Source: Lunularia cruciata (lineage: Eukaryota > Streptophyta > Marchantiopsida > Lunulariales > Lunulariaceae). From it: a DNA stretch of 64,000 nucleotides. The stretch covers positions 26,913,001-26,977,000 of the forward strand of contig OX419755.1 in NCBI GenBank assembly GCA_948567375.1. Direction: 5' to 3'. Positions 23,880 through 35,580 of this stretch are shown here, piece by piece. Below the pieces are notes generated by a model. That model did no database searches and was not told where the DNA came from. It worked only from the letters and a program-made list of their open reading frames with translations. A program made the translations under genes and the position numbers. How positions within the stretch are numbered: the first letter of the stretch is position 1; every line of letters starts with the position of its first letter.

Positions 23880-24628
23880 GGATGTTGATAAAGGCACAAA
23901 GCGTATCCTCTAAGGTGAAATTTTCACATTTAGTTTGTCTATCAATTTAAGGATGATAGGCCATAGACAAAGCAAGTTTGGTGCCAAGTATCTAGAAGAG
24001 TGATTGCCAAAATTTTCCAATGAATCAAGGATCACTATCGGAGATGAGTACACAAGGCATCCCATGATGCTTGAAGACATTATTGAAGTAGATTGGTACC
24101 AATGTTAGAGCATCCATGGTATCAAAGGTTGGTGCTAAATAGATTTGCTTACTAAGCTTATCCACAAACACCATGATTGTTGTGTGAACTTGCTTCATCA
24201 TCTTAAGTAAGGACGTGATGAAATCCAAGCTCTAGTCCCATCAAGTAGATAAAATAGGGAGTGGTTGAAGGAGTCCACTCAATTTTTGGTTGTTTGCCTT
24301 GTTGTGTTGGCAACTCTTACGCAATTGGACACACTCTCAAACATCTCATGTCATGTTGGGCCAATAACATTGGTGAGTTGGAGAGTACCCAAGATCTTGT
24401 CCACACCCATGTGACTAATGATTGGTAAGTCATGGGCTTCTTGGAAGCGCACAAGTTAGAGATCACCCTTGGTTGGAAAATAAATCCAATTCTCATAAAA
24501 TAGGAGACCTTCCTTGAAGGAGAAGGTGTTTTACTCCTTGTTGCATGCTGCAAGATGACCTTGTACCATCTAAAAGAAAGGATCTTGCTATAAACCGGTC
24601 TTAAACTCAAATTAGACTTTGGAATCAA
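23880..24628 (-). pseudogene. A1 integrase core and H2C2 finger
   Basis: The frame 24228-24025 reads MDFITSLLKMMKQ, VFVDKLSKQIYLAPTF, and NNVFKHHGMPCVLISDSDP, with two of the catalytic Asp positions preserved. The H2C2 region lies at 24450-24320 in other frames. It is broken by stops. Confidence 0.75.
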
Positions 24629-24629
24629 T

Positions 24630-25870
24630 TGATACCATCATAATTGCTACCATGATGAGAGAAAGACACTTCAAATCAAGTCATCATGATAGAGCATTGG
24701 GAATGACAGGGAACCAATTGGATTTGTACTCAAGTTTAATTTCAAACAATTGTAGTTGTCCTCCCATCGATGATATTGACTCTTCATGTGTTCCAAGTGT
24801 AATGTCTACAACAAAGGTTTGTAATCAATTTGCATGATCACTTGTTTCACTAAGAGATAATGCCTCCATACTTTGGTTGCATATACCATTGCTAGTTGTT
24901 CTCAATCTTGAGCAAATTAGTTCATATTTTTTGTATTTAGTTGGCAAGACACAAAGGTAACAGGTTGTAACCATTTGGGAATTCATGTTGCAACACGACT
25001 CCAACTGCAAAGTTAGAAGCATTAAAATTAACCACAAAAGGTAGTTGAAGATCATATGGTTGAAGAATGGATCTTGAAGACACCATATTTTTTAGCTTTT
25101 GGAATACTTCTTTGTGCTTGTTGGTCCACTAAAAGCTTAAGTTCTTCCCCAAGAGATTGGTCAATGGTGCAGCTATATGAGCATAGTAGTGGATGAACCA
25201 TCAATAAAAACTGGACAATCCATTGAATACCCATACTTCTATGTCATCCTAATGTTGACCTTGATTTTCTCCTCTTCCATATTTATCCTCTCAGATGAGA
25301 TCTTGTGATCGTAGAAGGTAACTCCTTTTGCCAAAAGGCACACTTTGATTTCTTGCAATAAAACTTCCATTGTTGTAGTCATCTTAGGACTTCTTGCACG
25401 TGATTTATGTGTTCTGCCTCTATCTTGCTATAGATTAAAATATCATCTCGGAACACCACCATGTACGGATCCAATAGTCCAACATCCAATGCATCTAATC
25501 CATGAAGATTGCTGGAGCATTAATCAGCCCAAAAGGTAGAACTCTCCATTCAAAATGTCCATACCTTGTACAAAAGGCAATCTTTTTCATATCCTCCCTA
25601 TCAATGGGGATTTGCCAATAGCCATTATGAAGATCCAACTTGGAGAAGTATAGTGATCTACTCAATTGATCAAGCAAGTCATCAATTGGAGACAAGGGAT
25701 ATGCATTCTTCACTATTTGTTTATTGAGCTCATGGTTAACAATACAGAAACAAACTCCTCCATCCTTCTTTGGAAAAAATAGTATTGATGCTCCCCAAGG
25801 AGATGTACTATATCATATAAAATCCTTCTCTAACAACTCCATAAGTGTTGTTTGCAACTCCTCCAACTCC
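24630..25870 (-). pseudogene. A1 RNase H and reverse transcriptase
   Basis: The frame 25713-25495 gives [32 protein letters not shown] and [17 protein letters not shown], the palm motifs of reverse transcriptase. The active site near 25465-25440 reads [11 protein letters not shown], where Arg replaces the residue before the Asp pair. The connection and RNase H parts are decayed at 24630-25260. Confidence 0.8.
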
Positions 25871-26096
25871 TTTGGTGAGAGTCAAGAGATTGGCCTACTC
25901 ACTAGAGTACTCTTTGGCAAATAACTCAATCTTAAAAGGCATACCACAATCAGACAATAATCCCTTTGTCAAATCATCTAGAAACACATCCACAAATTCT
26001 TGAACTATTTGATCAACCATTGCTTGATGAGGCTCTTGGCTATCCTCAAATTCTTCTTGTACAATTGGCTTAATCCACACAGTAAAAATAGACTTA

Positions 26097-26276
26097 TCTT
26101 CCTCCAAAGCTTACTCTATGGCTACTTCACATACAAACTTCCCATATAGGGACTCATCTCCCTTCAAAGCTTACTCTATGGTTGCTTTCCTCACAAACTT
26201 CCCATCTTGGGATTCATCTCTCTTCAAGACTTGCTTTATGACTACCTTCCCAACAAATTTCTCATCTTAGGACTGA
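26097..26276 (-). repeat. A1 protease-RT linker: 3 x 60-bp repeat
   Basis: Units at about 26101, 26161 and 26221 have an exact 60-bp period and are homologous to those of A2 and A3. In this copy the frame has stops within the array. Confidence 0.85.
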
Positions 26277-26353
26277 CTATTCTTAGGTGTCTGACTCAAA
26301 GGTGCCACACAACCTAATCAAGAATTCCTACCTTGGTGTTTTACTTGAATTTA

Positions 26354-26725
26354 TCATTGGTTCCAACCAAATTGAATGTTATGACATTCAAGCCAAAGTA
26401 GACCTAAAATGATATCATAATGTAGAGGTGCTACTACAAACCTCATACACTCCAAATACTCATTCCCAATCTTGAAGGTAACAAGGTGTAAGATACAAAA
26501 TGTAGAATGTTTTATAACATCCGCCATTATTAATCTACTTCTAATTATTGGCTTGATAGGAATATGTAATTCCTTTGCTAATTGCATTGACAAGCAATCT
26601 TTTGAACTTCCCAAATCAACCAAAATCCTACAATCACAATCATATATCATATCTTGCAAGCACAAAAAACTTGCATAGGTTGAGCCTTCAATCTCATTAC
26701 AACTAATCAAGTTCCTAGTAAGCAT
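26354..26725 (-). pseudogene. A1 aspartic protease
   Basis: The 123-codon frame has CRILVDLGSSKDCLS (D-S-G changed to D-L-G) and closes with HYDIILGLLWLECHNIQFGW. It is collinear with the A2 protease. Confidence 0.8.
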
Positions 26726-26739
26726 CTCAAAATCTTGTA

Positions 26740-27700
26740 CTAGAATTCCTTTTTTCTCTAATCATTTTGCTCCACAAACTCCATCTGGGCCTCTTGTCAA
26801 GGTCACCCATTCTTGAGTGGACATTTAACTATATGATGTCTAATTTGGCAAAAATAGAAACAACCACCATTTTGTTATTGTTTTTCTCTATTTGTAGTGC
26901 CAAGTGATCTCCATTGAATGGCATCAATCTCTATTGGTGCCGGCTCTTCCATCCATGTGTAATGTATTGGTAGGTTTTGTGGAGGTGGACGTCAAGACCA
27001 AGTTGTTGCAACTAAGGAATCAAAGCATTTGGCCATCCACATGGTTTCTTCCAAGTGTTGTGGCTCTTGTATAGTTAGCTCTAATTTGGTTTGTGACTTC
27101 AAGCCTCTCACATATTGATCCAGAGCTTCACCTTCTTATATACCTGGAATTTGCATGATTGTGTTTTGGAGTTGCATGATGTAATTTCTTATTGAGCAAA
27201 TCTGCTTCAACTTTGCCAACCTATCTCATGCAGCTTGTGTAGCATTTATAGCTTGGAATTGACCAATTATTGTACTCTTGAATTCTACCCATGTCGAGAT
27301 TGGTGTAACAATTTTCCATTCAGCTTTTCCTCTTGGAATTGCCATCATAGCTTTGCTACTCCATCTAATTGACTGGAAGCCAAGAGAATTTGTTTCCATT
27401 CATCTTGAAGGTTGGTAGCTTCTTAATAACATTCACAATCAAACACACATTTTTTTATTATACCCGAGAGATTCTTGCCTTTGAAAACCTTTGGTTTTGG
27501 AAATTAGATTTTGTCTTCTCCTTCTTGAACTGGTATTCTCTCTACATGCTCTTGTCATCAATGATCTTGTTCATCCATCAATTGAGTAAGGTGCTTGATT
27601 TGTTGCTGTATGAGAATGATATCCTTGGGGATTGCCACCATGGTTACTATTCTATCACACCACATGCAACCTATCTAATTTATAAACACATAGATGCAAC
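26740..27700 (-). pseudogene. A1 gag
   Basis: The zinc knuckle near 26867-26825 reads CFYFCQIRHHIVKC; the second Cys is Phe. Capsid-like sequence lies at 27000-27250, and the gag start region is near 27640. Frames are strongly broken. Confidence 0.7.
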
Positions 27701-27899
27701 ATGTCCATCATTCTCTATAAGTTACAATAGGAAGTACCAAGGGTTCTTCAGACATAGTGATTGTATTCAAAAAATCTTACCTAAAGCATGAGATGATGAA
27801 CAATGTGAAATGATGTTTGGGTAGTATTTGGATGCAAAACTCCCAATGGTTTGGTGGAAATGGATTTGGTGGTCCATAAATTCCATCCATCCCATTCCT

Positions 27900-27911
27900 A
27901 CTCTAATTCCA
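27900..27911 (-). promoter_or_regulatory. A1 primer-binding site
   Basis: The minus strand reads TGGAATTAGAGT, 9 of 12 to TGGTATCAGAGC, next to the 5' LTR. Confidence 0.7.
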
Positions 27912-27912
27912 A

Positions 27913-28328
27913 TGTAAAAGATCAAGACCAAAGAGAGAATTAAGAGAATGGAAGATCACATTGGGACACTTCAATGAGTGAAAACTCCAAATGACTAACA
28001 TGGGCTTTGGCTTTGGTATTTAAAGGGAGCATACAAGGCTCTTTGGAAGCTTCTCAAGAAGCTTCCTTGAACCACTTTCTTGTAGTGCAACTCAAGTTAA
28101 TCGAGAAGCTTCTCAAAAAGAATTTCTTCTAAAAGTCATCTATTTGGTGTGCTAGCTAAGCTAGTTGGAAGCTTCTACAAGCTTCCTTCTAGAAGCTATC
28201 TACTTGAGGTGCAAGCTAAGCTAATATGGAAGCTTCCTAGATATTTCTAGAATATTTTATCCTAATTTGGTCTATTTGCTACTTTGTTAGCACTAACTAA
28301 CTTCATCATTAAATTCCATATTATTACA
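27913..28328 (-). repeat. A1 5' LTR (416 bp)
   Basis: It runs from TGTAAAAGATCAAGACC to CATATTATTACA. The array core at 28168-28185 reads GAAGCTTCTACAAGCTTC, one base off the four-unit consensus. The TATA box on the minus strand is TTTAAATACC near 28017. Confidence 0.9.
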
Positions 28329-28333
28329 CTTTG

Positions 28334-29405
28334 GCTCTTATTCTATGCCTTGAGTAGTCTACTTCAGACTTGCCAAACTTGCACTTTGAGAATTTGATGT
28401 ACAATTGATTATGTTGCAAAATTTGGAGGACCTCTTTGCAAATGTTGCTTGTGCTCTATCATTGTCTTGCTATAGACTAAGATGTCATCCAAGAAAATGA
28501 AAATAGATTGATCAAGTATGGATGAAATATGTCATTCATCAAACTCATGAAAGTGGATGGTGCATTGGTGAGGCCAAATGGCATCACCAAGTACTCAAAG
28601 TGATCATACCTTGTTCAAAAGACAATATTGTGTATGTCTTCCTCCATAATCTTGATTTGGTTGTACCCACTCTGTAGATCAAGTTTGGTGTAGTGGTTTG
28701 CTCCATTGAGTTGATCAACAAGTCATCCATGCAAGATAATGTATATTTGTTCTTCACCATTTGTTGATTTAGTCCACGTAGTCAATGCACATGCGCATTG
28801 TCTCATCCTTCTTCACAAACAAGACAAGAGCTCCATATGATGATACCAATAAACCCTTTTTGCAGCATATCTTTGATTTGAGCCTTACATTCCTCCAACT
28901 CATGGGTGATACTTGATATGGGGTCTTACAACGAGATGTCTTTCTAAAAATTATCTCACTTTTATGATATACTCTCCATTTTGGTGGTAATATTGAGGGT
29001 TAATCATCCAAAAAGACATCTTGAAACTCATTAACCACATCTTTCAATTTCTCAAGAATTTTTTATTAAGTTGTATAATCTAGATTTCTCTTATTAGACC
29101 CATGAAACATCTATCTATCTTACCAATAGATGTTGTTCCTATGACATAAGAGGTAGTTCTTGCCTTTGTTATTTTTCTTTAACTCCAAAGATCTTCTATT
29201 GGCTAGTTCTCACTAATTTCTTTCTCCAATCAACTGTGGGGTTGTAGTGCATCATCCATGACATGCCTAAGATTGCATCATAATGAGCTAACCATATCAC
29301 TCACCATTTAATTGCTTCTTGATACTCTTCTACAAAGAGTGCTACCTTTCTAGGTAACAACTCAATCATCTTTGTTTGACCATTAGGTAGCTCTACTTCA
29401 TCATT
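28334..29405 (-). pseudogene. Element B reverse transcriptase and protease part
   Basis: The active site reads [14 protein letters not shown] on the minus strand near 28505-28465, with both Asp residues intact. Palm and finger motifs lie at 28560-28900, and the protease-RT spacer and protease end to about 29330 align with C 38500-39540. The piece is cut by the A solo LTR at 29410. Confidence 0.75.
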
Positions 29406-29480
29406 CTCATTGTAACAATATGGAGTTTAGTGACGAAGTTAGTCGGGCTTACGAAGTAGAGAATAAGCCAAAATAGCCTA

Positions 29481-29581
29481 GAATATTCTAGAAGCATCTA
29501 AGAAGCTTCTTAGGAAGCTTCCCAACTAGTTAACTTGCGCCCTAAGCAGGTAGCTTCTAGAAGGAAGCTTCTAGAAGCTTC
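29481..29581 (+). promoter_or_regulatory. Candidate heat-shock elements in the A LTR
   Basis: GAATATTCTAGAA (29481-29493) is three alternating 5-bp nGAAn units. GAAGCTTCTAGAAGCTTC (29564-29581) is four perfect alternating units, the binding pattern of trimeric heat-shock factors. Both lie upstream of TATAAATA at 29722 at promoter distance. Binding is inferred from pattern only. Confidence 0.6.
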
Positions 29582-29721
29582 TAACTAGCTTAGCTTGCAC
29601 GCCAAGTAGGCGGCTTCTAGAAGGAAGCTTCTTGAGAAGCTTCCTAGTTAACTTGACTTGCACTCCAAGAAAGTGGCTCAAGGAAGCTTCTTGAGAAGCT
29701 TCAAAGGTCTTGTATGCTACC

Positions 29722-29729
29722 TATAAATA
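29722..29729 (+). promoter_or_regulatory. TATA box of the A solo LTR
   Basis: CTATAAATACC is conserved at the same place in other family A LTRs (as GGTATTTATAG on the plus strand). Transcription would start roughly 30 bp downstream, near GCCAAAGCTCATGC. Confidence 0.7.
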
Positions 29730-29838
29730 CCAAGGCCAAAGCTCATGCTAGGCATTCGGAGTTTTCCCTCATTCAAGTGTCCCAATGTGAGTTTCCATTC
29801 TCCTATTTCTCTCCTCGGTTTCGGTCTTTTACACTCAT

Positions 29839-30099
29839 CCTTCTCTAGTTCCATCTCCAAACTTATTGCAACAAAGTAAGACAAGAAACTCTTTATTGCT
29901 CCAAGGTCTACCAATACTCTCACTTGATTGCCATTTTGGACTCCATTTACAACAATTAGTTGTATGTTTTTCTTTCTCCACCTTTGCACTGTCTTACACT
30001 TGTCTTCTTCTTCCTCTTGCTTTTACTCTTCTCCATCAAGCCAATAAGGCCGTGAGGTACATTTATTGGTGATCTTCATTTTGTTGATGTGGTTTCAAC
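29839..30099 (-). pseudogene. Element B protease N-terminal part
   Basis: Minus-strand frame 29960-29840 reads QLIVVNGVQNGNQVRVLVD and LGAIKSFLSYFVA, the protease active-site region with D-S-G changed to D-L-G. It is collinear with C 39550-39790. A3 interrupts it at 30104/30105. Confidence 0.75.
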
Positions 30100-30104
30100 A
30101 TCCT

Positions 30105-30518
30105 TGTAAAAGACCAAGACCGAGGAGAGACATAAGAGAATGGAAGATCATATTGGGACACTTGAGTGTGGGAAACTCCAAATGCCTAGCATGAGTTTTG
30201 GTTTTGGTATTTATAGAGAGCATACAAGGCCCTTGAGAAGCTTCTCAAGAAATTTCCTTGAGCCACTTTCTTGGAATGCAAGTCAACTTAACCGAGAAGT
30301 TTCTCAAGACGTTTCCTTCTAGAAGCTACTTACTTGGCATGCAAGCTAAGCTAGTTGGAAGCTTCTAGAAGCTTCCTTCTAGAAGCTACCTACTTGAAGT
30401 GCAAGTTAGGCTAACCAGGAAGCTTGCTAGATGCTTTTGGAATATTCTAGGCTTATTTGGCCTATTTGCTACTTTATTAGCCTTGACTAACTTCATTGCT
30501 AAACTCCATATTTTTACA
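30105..30518 (-). repeat. A3 3' LTR (414 bp)
   Basis: It runs from TGTAAAAGACCAAGACC to CATATTTTTACA. It contains the perfect four-unit GAA/TTC array at 30358-30375. The adjoining minus-strand sequence GTGGTGGAGGATA is a plausible polypurine tract. Confidence 0.9.
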
Positions 30519-30589
30519 TATCCTCCACCACTAGTTGGTGACATCCTAATTGCCATTGAAGCTTCAAACTCATGGATGGCCACTTTTGC

Positions 30590-30860
30590 ATTCTATAAAT
30601 GAGAAAGAGGCTCCCAAGTGGCATCATGGATGGGATACTCTTTCCAAAGCACCTTGTACTTTATATGTTGTCAATGGCCTTGTTGAATGTGACAATGTGC
30701 AAGGATCCAACCAACTTCATACTCTTCATGATCATTGATAGGGACGGGAGGAGGAGGAGGTTGGACATGAGAGGAAAAAGAAGATGGGTTAGGAACAAAG
30801 GGTTTCAACTTGGAAATGTGAAAGATAGGGTGGATGTGCATATGCCAAGGCAAGGCAAGT
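30590..30860 (-). pseudogene. A3 integrase C-terminus and chromodomain
   Basis: The frame 30853-30671 reads MPWHMHIHPIFHISKLKPFV, a proline-rich linker, then EEYEVGWILAHCHIQQG, the start of a chromodomain. The rest of the chromodomain is in a shifted frame to about 30595. Confidence 0.8.
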
Positions 30861-31199
30861 CAATAAGCAACAAGAGAAATGATTTGGGTGATGTCAAAGT
30901 GTCCAATCCAATCAAGAGTAAGTTTATGGACTTGGGTATCAAGTGAGAGGGGTAGGTTATTGGTACAGAGCATGACCTTATCACCAACTTGAAAGGTGAG
31001 ATCCTGACAATGGTAGTTTGCATATTATTTCTATAATTTTGAGCAACAAGGAGATGAGATTGGCTTGTTGGAGAGATTGAGATATGGTGGTCAAGAAGGT
31101 GGAAGTATGAGGGACATGAGATAGAGGAGGAGTAAGATGAGATTTTGGAACAAGTGGACCTTGGCCAAAATTAAGGAAGAAAGGAGAGAATCCAGTGCT

Positions 31200-31945
31200 T
31201 GCCTATTTAGAATTATTGTATGTAAACTCTACAATTGCAAGACATTCATTCTAATTGGTATGGTGAACGTTGACAAAGGCACAAAGCATATCCTCCAAGG
31301 TGCAATTTTCATATTCAATTTTTCCATCAATTTGAGGATGATAGGCCATGGAAAAAGCAAGCTTGGTGCCAAGTAGTTGGAAGAATGCTTGCCAAAATTT
31401 TCTAGTGAATCAAGAATCATGGTCAAAGATGAGTACACAAGGTATCCCATGATGCTAGAAGAGAGTGTCAAAGTAGATCATGCCAATGTTGGAGCATCCA
31501 CAGTATCAAAGGTTGGTGCCAAATGGATTTTTTCTTACTAAGTTTATCCACAAACACCATTATCATTGTGTGATCTTTCTTTGTCTTGGGCAAGGATGTA
31601 ATGAGATCGAAGCTCACGTGTTCCTATCAAGCATATGGAATAGAGAGTGGTTGAAGGAGTCTACTAGGTTTTTGGTTGTTGGCCTTGTTATGTTGGTAGC
31701 TCTCACACAATAGGAAAAACTCTCAAACATCTTGTGCCATGTTGGGCTACCATCATTGGCATTGGAGGGTACCCAAGGTCTTGTCTACACCCATGTGACC
31801 AACAATTGGTAAGTCATGGACTTCTTGGAGACGGACAAGTTGGAGATTACCCTTGGTTGGAACGTATATCTTGTCCTCAATGGAATAATAGGCCTTCCTT
31901 GAAGGAGAAGCTGTTGTACTCCTTATTGCATGTTGCAAGATGACC
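31200..31945 (-). pseudogene. A3 integrase core and H2C2 finger
   Basis: The H2C2 region is in 31938-31753 (LQEVHDLPIVGHMGVDKTLG). Core fragments lie at 31700-31230 in several frames, including the YLVYSSLTMILDSLENF trace of a shifted catalytic segment. The core is broken. Confidence 0.75.
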
Positions 31946-31949
31946 TTGT

Positions 31950-33190
31950 ACTATCTGAAAGAATGGATCTTGTTGTAGAGTTTTCCTAACTCAATTTGGA
32001 CCTTGGAGTCAACTAACATTGCTGTAATTGCTGTTGTGATGAGAGGAATCAACTTCTAATGAGGTTTTTCATGATATGGCATCACGGATGACATAGAACT
32101 GACCGGGTTTGTATTGAAGTTTGAACAAGTGGAGTTGCTCCTCCCAACGATGATGTTGACTCTTCATGTAATGTCTGCAACAAGGGTTTGTGATCAGTTT
32201 GCATGGTCATCTATTTTCCCAAGAGGTAATGCCTCCATACCTTAAGTGGCATATACCATTGCTAGTTGTTCTTGATCTCATGCAGAGTAATTCCTTTCTG
32301 TGGTATTTAATCGGTGAGACACAAAGGCAATGGGATGTAACTCATCTAAGAATTCTTGCTGCAACATAGCTCTAATGGTAAAGTTAGAAGCATCAAGTCA
32401 ACCACACAAGGTAGTTGAGGAACATATGGTCTTGAAGACACCATATGTTTTAGCATTCATGCTTCTTCATGCTTGGCGGTCCATTGAAAGCTTGAGTTTT
32501 TCTCCAAGAGGTCTGGTTAATGGTGCTACTATGTGCGCATAATATGGATGAATCGTCGGTAAAAACTTGCCAATCCATTAAATGCTTTCAACTTTGTGGC
32601 ATCCTTTGGAGTAGGCCAATCAATAATAGCCTTGATTTTCTCCTCTTCCATCTTGATCTCTTCTAAATGAGATCTTGTGACCCAAGAAGATAAATTCTTT
32701 TTGCCAAGAGGCACACTTTTGACTTCTTGCAATAAAACTTCCATTGATGTAGTCACCTCAAGACTTCTCATTTGTGTGTTCTACTTCCATCTTGTTATAG
32801 ATTAAAATGTCATCCAAGAACACCACCATGTATCAATCCAATGTCTATCCAACACTTGATGCATGTAATCCATGAAGATTGTTGGAGCATTAGTAAGCTC
32901 AAAAGGTAGAACTCTCCATTCAAAATGTCTATACCTTGTGCAAAAGGTAGTCTTTTCCACATCTTCCCTATCAATGGGGATTTGCCAATAGCCGCTACAA
33001 AGATCCAACTTGGAGAAGTATTGTGTTCCACTCAATTGATTGAGCAAGTCATCAATTGGATGCAAGGAATATGCATTCTTCAATGTTTGTTTATTGAGCT
33101 CACAATAAGCAATATAGAAACAAAGTTTTCCATCCTTCTTTGGAACAAATAGTACCGGTGCTACCTAAGGAGATGTATTATGTCATATGA
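31950..33190 (-). pseudogene. A3 RNase H and reverse transcriptase
   Basis: The frame 33083-32802 gives AYSLHPIDDLLNQLSG, QYFSKLDLCSGYWQIPI and LTNAPTIFMDYMHQVLD. The active site near 32835-32805 reads YMVVFLDDILI. The frame 32771-32529 contains IKAIIDWPTPKDATKLKAFN and GLASFYRRFI, the connection region. RNase H is decayed further left. Confidence 0.8.
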
Positions 33191-33464
33191 AATCCTTCTC
33201 CAACAACTCCATAAATGTTGTTTGCAACTCCTCCAACTCCTTTAATGAGAGAGCCGATAGATTGGTCTACTTATTAGAATACTCCTTGGCAATAAATCAA
33301 TCTTGAAGGACATACTACAATCGTAAGGTAATCCCTTCAGCAGATCATCCAGAAACAAGTCCGCAAACTCTTGAACTATCTGATCAACCATTGCTTGATG
33401 AGGCTCTTGACCCTACTCAGATTCTCCTTGTGCAATTGGCTTGATCCACCCACAAAAAATAGAG

Positions 33465-33645
33465 TTAGCTTCCTTCAAAGCTTGCTCTATGGTGGCTTCT
33501 TTGACAAACGTCCTATCTTGGGATTTATCTTCCTTCAAAGCTTACTCTCTGGCTGTTTTCTCAACAAACTTCCCATGTTGGGACTTATCTTCCTTCAAAG
33601 CTTGCTCTATGGCTGCTTTCTTGACAAAATTCCCATCTTGGGATT
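33465..33645 (-). repeat. A3 protease-RT linker: 3 x 60-bp repeat
   Basis: TCCTTCAAAG recurs at 33471, 33531 and 33591, an exact 60-bp period. The array is homologous to those of A2 and A1. Confidence 0.9.
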
Positions 33646-33739
33646 GATTGTTCTTAAGTGTCTTAAAGAAAGTTACTCAAAGGTGCCAAACAACCTAATC
33701 AAAAATTGCTACCTTGGTGTTGTACTTGAACTTGTTGTC

Positions 33740-34060
33740 AGGTCCAATCAAATTGAACCTTATGACTTTCAAGCCAAGGCACTCCAAAATGACATCATAG
33801 TGTAGAGGTGCCACTTTAAACCTCATACACTCCAAATACTACTTCCCAATCTTGAATGTAACAAGCTGTGAGGTACGGAATGGAAAACTCTTTCTACTAT
33901 CCACCATCATCAATCTACTTCCAATTACTAGATTGATAGGAATATGTAATTCCTTTGCTTATTGGATAGACATGAAATTCTCTAAACTTCTTGAATCAAC
34001 CAAAATCCTACAACCACAATCAGATGTCATACCTTGCAAGTGAAATAAACTTGCATAGAT
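33740..34060 (-). pseudogene. A3 aspartic protease
   Basis: The minus strand near 34015-33980 reads CRILVDSRSLE, with D-S-G changed to D-S-R. The end motif region near 33800 is decayed. It is collinear with the A1 and A2 proteases. Confidence 0.7.
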
Positions 34061-34129
34061 CAAGCCTTTGATCCCATTGGAACAAATCAAGTTCCCAATA
34101 GGAAACTTGAAATCTCCTATTGGGATTCC

Positions 34130-35030
34130 TCCTTTCCCTGATCATTTTTCTCCACAAACTCCATCTGGGCAACTTGTCAAGGTTGCACATTCTTGAGTGG
34201 ACATTCAATGATGCAATGTCCAATTTGGTGACAATAGAAACAACCACCATTTTATCATAGTTTTTTTTTATTTGCAATGCCAAGTGATCTTTGTTGAATG
34301 GCATCAATCTCCATTAGTGTTGGCTCTTCCACCCATGTGTAGTGTTTTGGTAGGTTTTGTGGAGGTCAAGGTCAAGACTAAGTTGTTACAACCAAGGAAT
34401 CAAAGCATTCAACCAACCGCATCACTTCCTCCATGTGTTGTGGCTCTCACATAGTTACCTCAAATTGTGTCATGGCTTCAAGCCCCTCAGAAATCAATAT
34501 AGAGCTTCACCTTCCAACATATGTGGAATTTGCATGATGTAACTTCTTATAGAGCAAATCTGCTTCAACTCTACCAACCTATCTTGTGTAGTTTGTATGG
34601 CATTTATAGCTTGGAATTGACCAAATATTGCATTCTTGAATTTTTCCCATGGCAAGATTGGTGCAAAAATTTGTTGTTCAGCTTGCTCTACATGGAATTG
34701 TCATCAAAACTTTGCTACTCCATCCAATTGGTTAGAAGTCAAGAGAATCTATTTCCGTTCATCTTGAAGATTGGTAGCTTCAAAATAACATTCACAATCA
34801 AACACAAAATTCTCCACCACACTCAAGAGATTCTTACCTTTGAAAAACTTGGGTTTTGGAATTTGATTTGGTCTTCTCCTTCTTAAATTGGTACTGTCTC
34901 TCTACGTACTCTTGTTATCAATGATCTCATTCATCCAATAATCGAGTAAGGTGCTCAGTTTGTTGTTGCACAACAATGATAACCTCATGACACCATGACA
35001 CCAATGACACAATGACACCATGATTACTAC
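34130..35030 (-). pseudogene. A3 gag
   Basis: The zinc knuckle at about 34240-34198 reads CFYCHQIGHCIIEC, a complete CX2CX4HX4C. The capsid region is broken at 34350-34900. At 34987-35022 the gag start contains a short local expansion of an ATGACACC-type unit absent from A1 and A2. Confidence 0.75.
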
Positions 35031-35279
35031 TCTATCACACCACACTCATTCTATTTAATTTAATAACACATAGATGAAACACATCCATTGTTCTCCATAA
35101 GTTACAACCAGAAGTACCAAGGGTTCCTCAAACAAAGTGATTATATGCAAAAAGTCTTACCCAAAGTGTGAAGTGATGAACTATATGAAACTAAGGTTGG
35201 GTAATATCTAGACACAAAAATCCCAATGGTTTGATGAAAATGAATTTGGTAGTCCATAAATTCCATCCATCCCGTTCTT

Positions 35280-35291
35280 ACTCTGATACCA
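35280..35291 (-). promoter_or_regulatory. A3 primer-binding site
   Basis: The minus strand reads TGGTATCAGAGT, 11 of 12 to the initiator tRNA-Met complement, one base from the LTR end. It is the best-preserved primer-binding site here. Confidence 0.85.
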
Positions 35292-35292
35292 A

Positions 35293-35580
35293 TGTAAAAG
35301 ACCAAGACCAAGGAGAGAAATAAGAGAATGGAAGATCACATTGGGACACTTGAATGTGGAAAACTCAAAATGCCTAGCATGAGCTTTGGTTTTGGTATTT
35401 ATACTAGCATACAAAGCTCTCAAGAAGCTTCTCAAGAAACTTCCTTGAGAAACTTTCTTGGAGTGCAAGTCAAGTTAATCAGGAAATTTCTCAAGAAGCT
35501 TCCTTCTAGACGCCATCTACTTGGCGTGCAAGCTAAGCTAGTTGGAAGCTTCTAGAAGCTTCCTTCTAGAAGTTATCTAC
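35293..35580 (-). repeat. A3 5' LTR, proximal part
   Basis: It begins TGTAAAAGACCAAGACC and is cut at 35580 by element C; the remaining 144 bp are at 42168-42311. It holds a perfect four-unit GAA/TTC array (35545-35562) and the TATA box (minus GTATAAATACC, near 35395-35405). Confidence 0.92.

Larger units (their letters stand above)
22699..28328 (-). mobile_element. A1: Ty3/gypsy chromovirus, family A
   Basis: A full-structure element inserted in B with target-site duplication CTTTT (22694-22698) / CTTTG (28329-28333), one mismatch; the C sequence at this site reads GCACTTTGCAC. It has 3' LTR 22699-23130, chromodomain/integrase, RNase H, reverse transcriptase, triple linker repeat, protease, gag, primer-binding site and 5' LTR 27913-28328. 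All genes are broken. Confidence 0.92.
29411..29833 (+). mobile_element. Solo LTR, family A, plus strand, best-preserved promoter
   Basis: This 423-bp LTR runs from TGTAACAATATGG to GGTCTTTTACA, with a perfect duplication CTCAT (29406-29410 and 29834-29838), inside the protease region of B. It is the only family A copy on the plus strand, so its promoter reads directly: GAA/TTC clusters at 29481-29493, 29564-29581, 29615-29643 and 29683-29702, then TATAAATA at 29722-29729. The LTR was left by recombination of a full element. Confidence 0.95.

Noticed and set aside
33371-33805. Plus-strand open frame of 144 codons
   Set aside because: It is antisense to the A3 linker repeat; its periodic protein is the complement of the 3 x 60-bp array, not a gene. 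The same applies to plus frames at 19835-20041.
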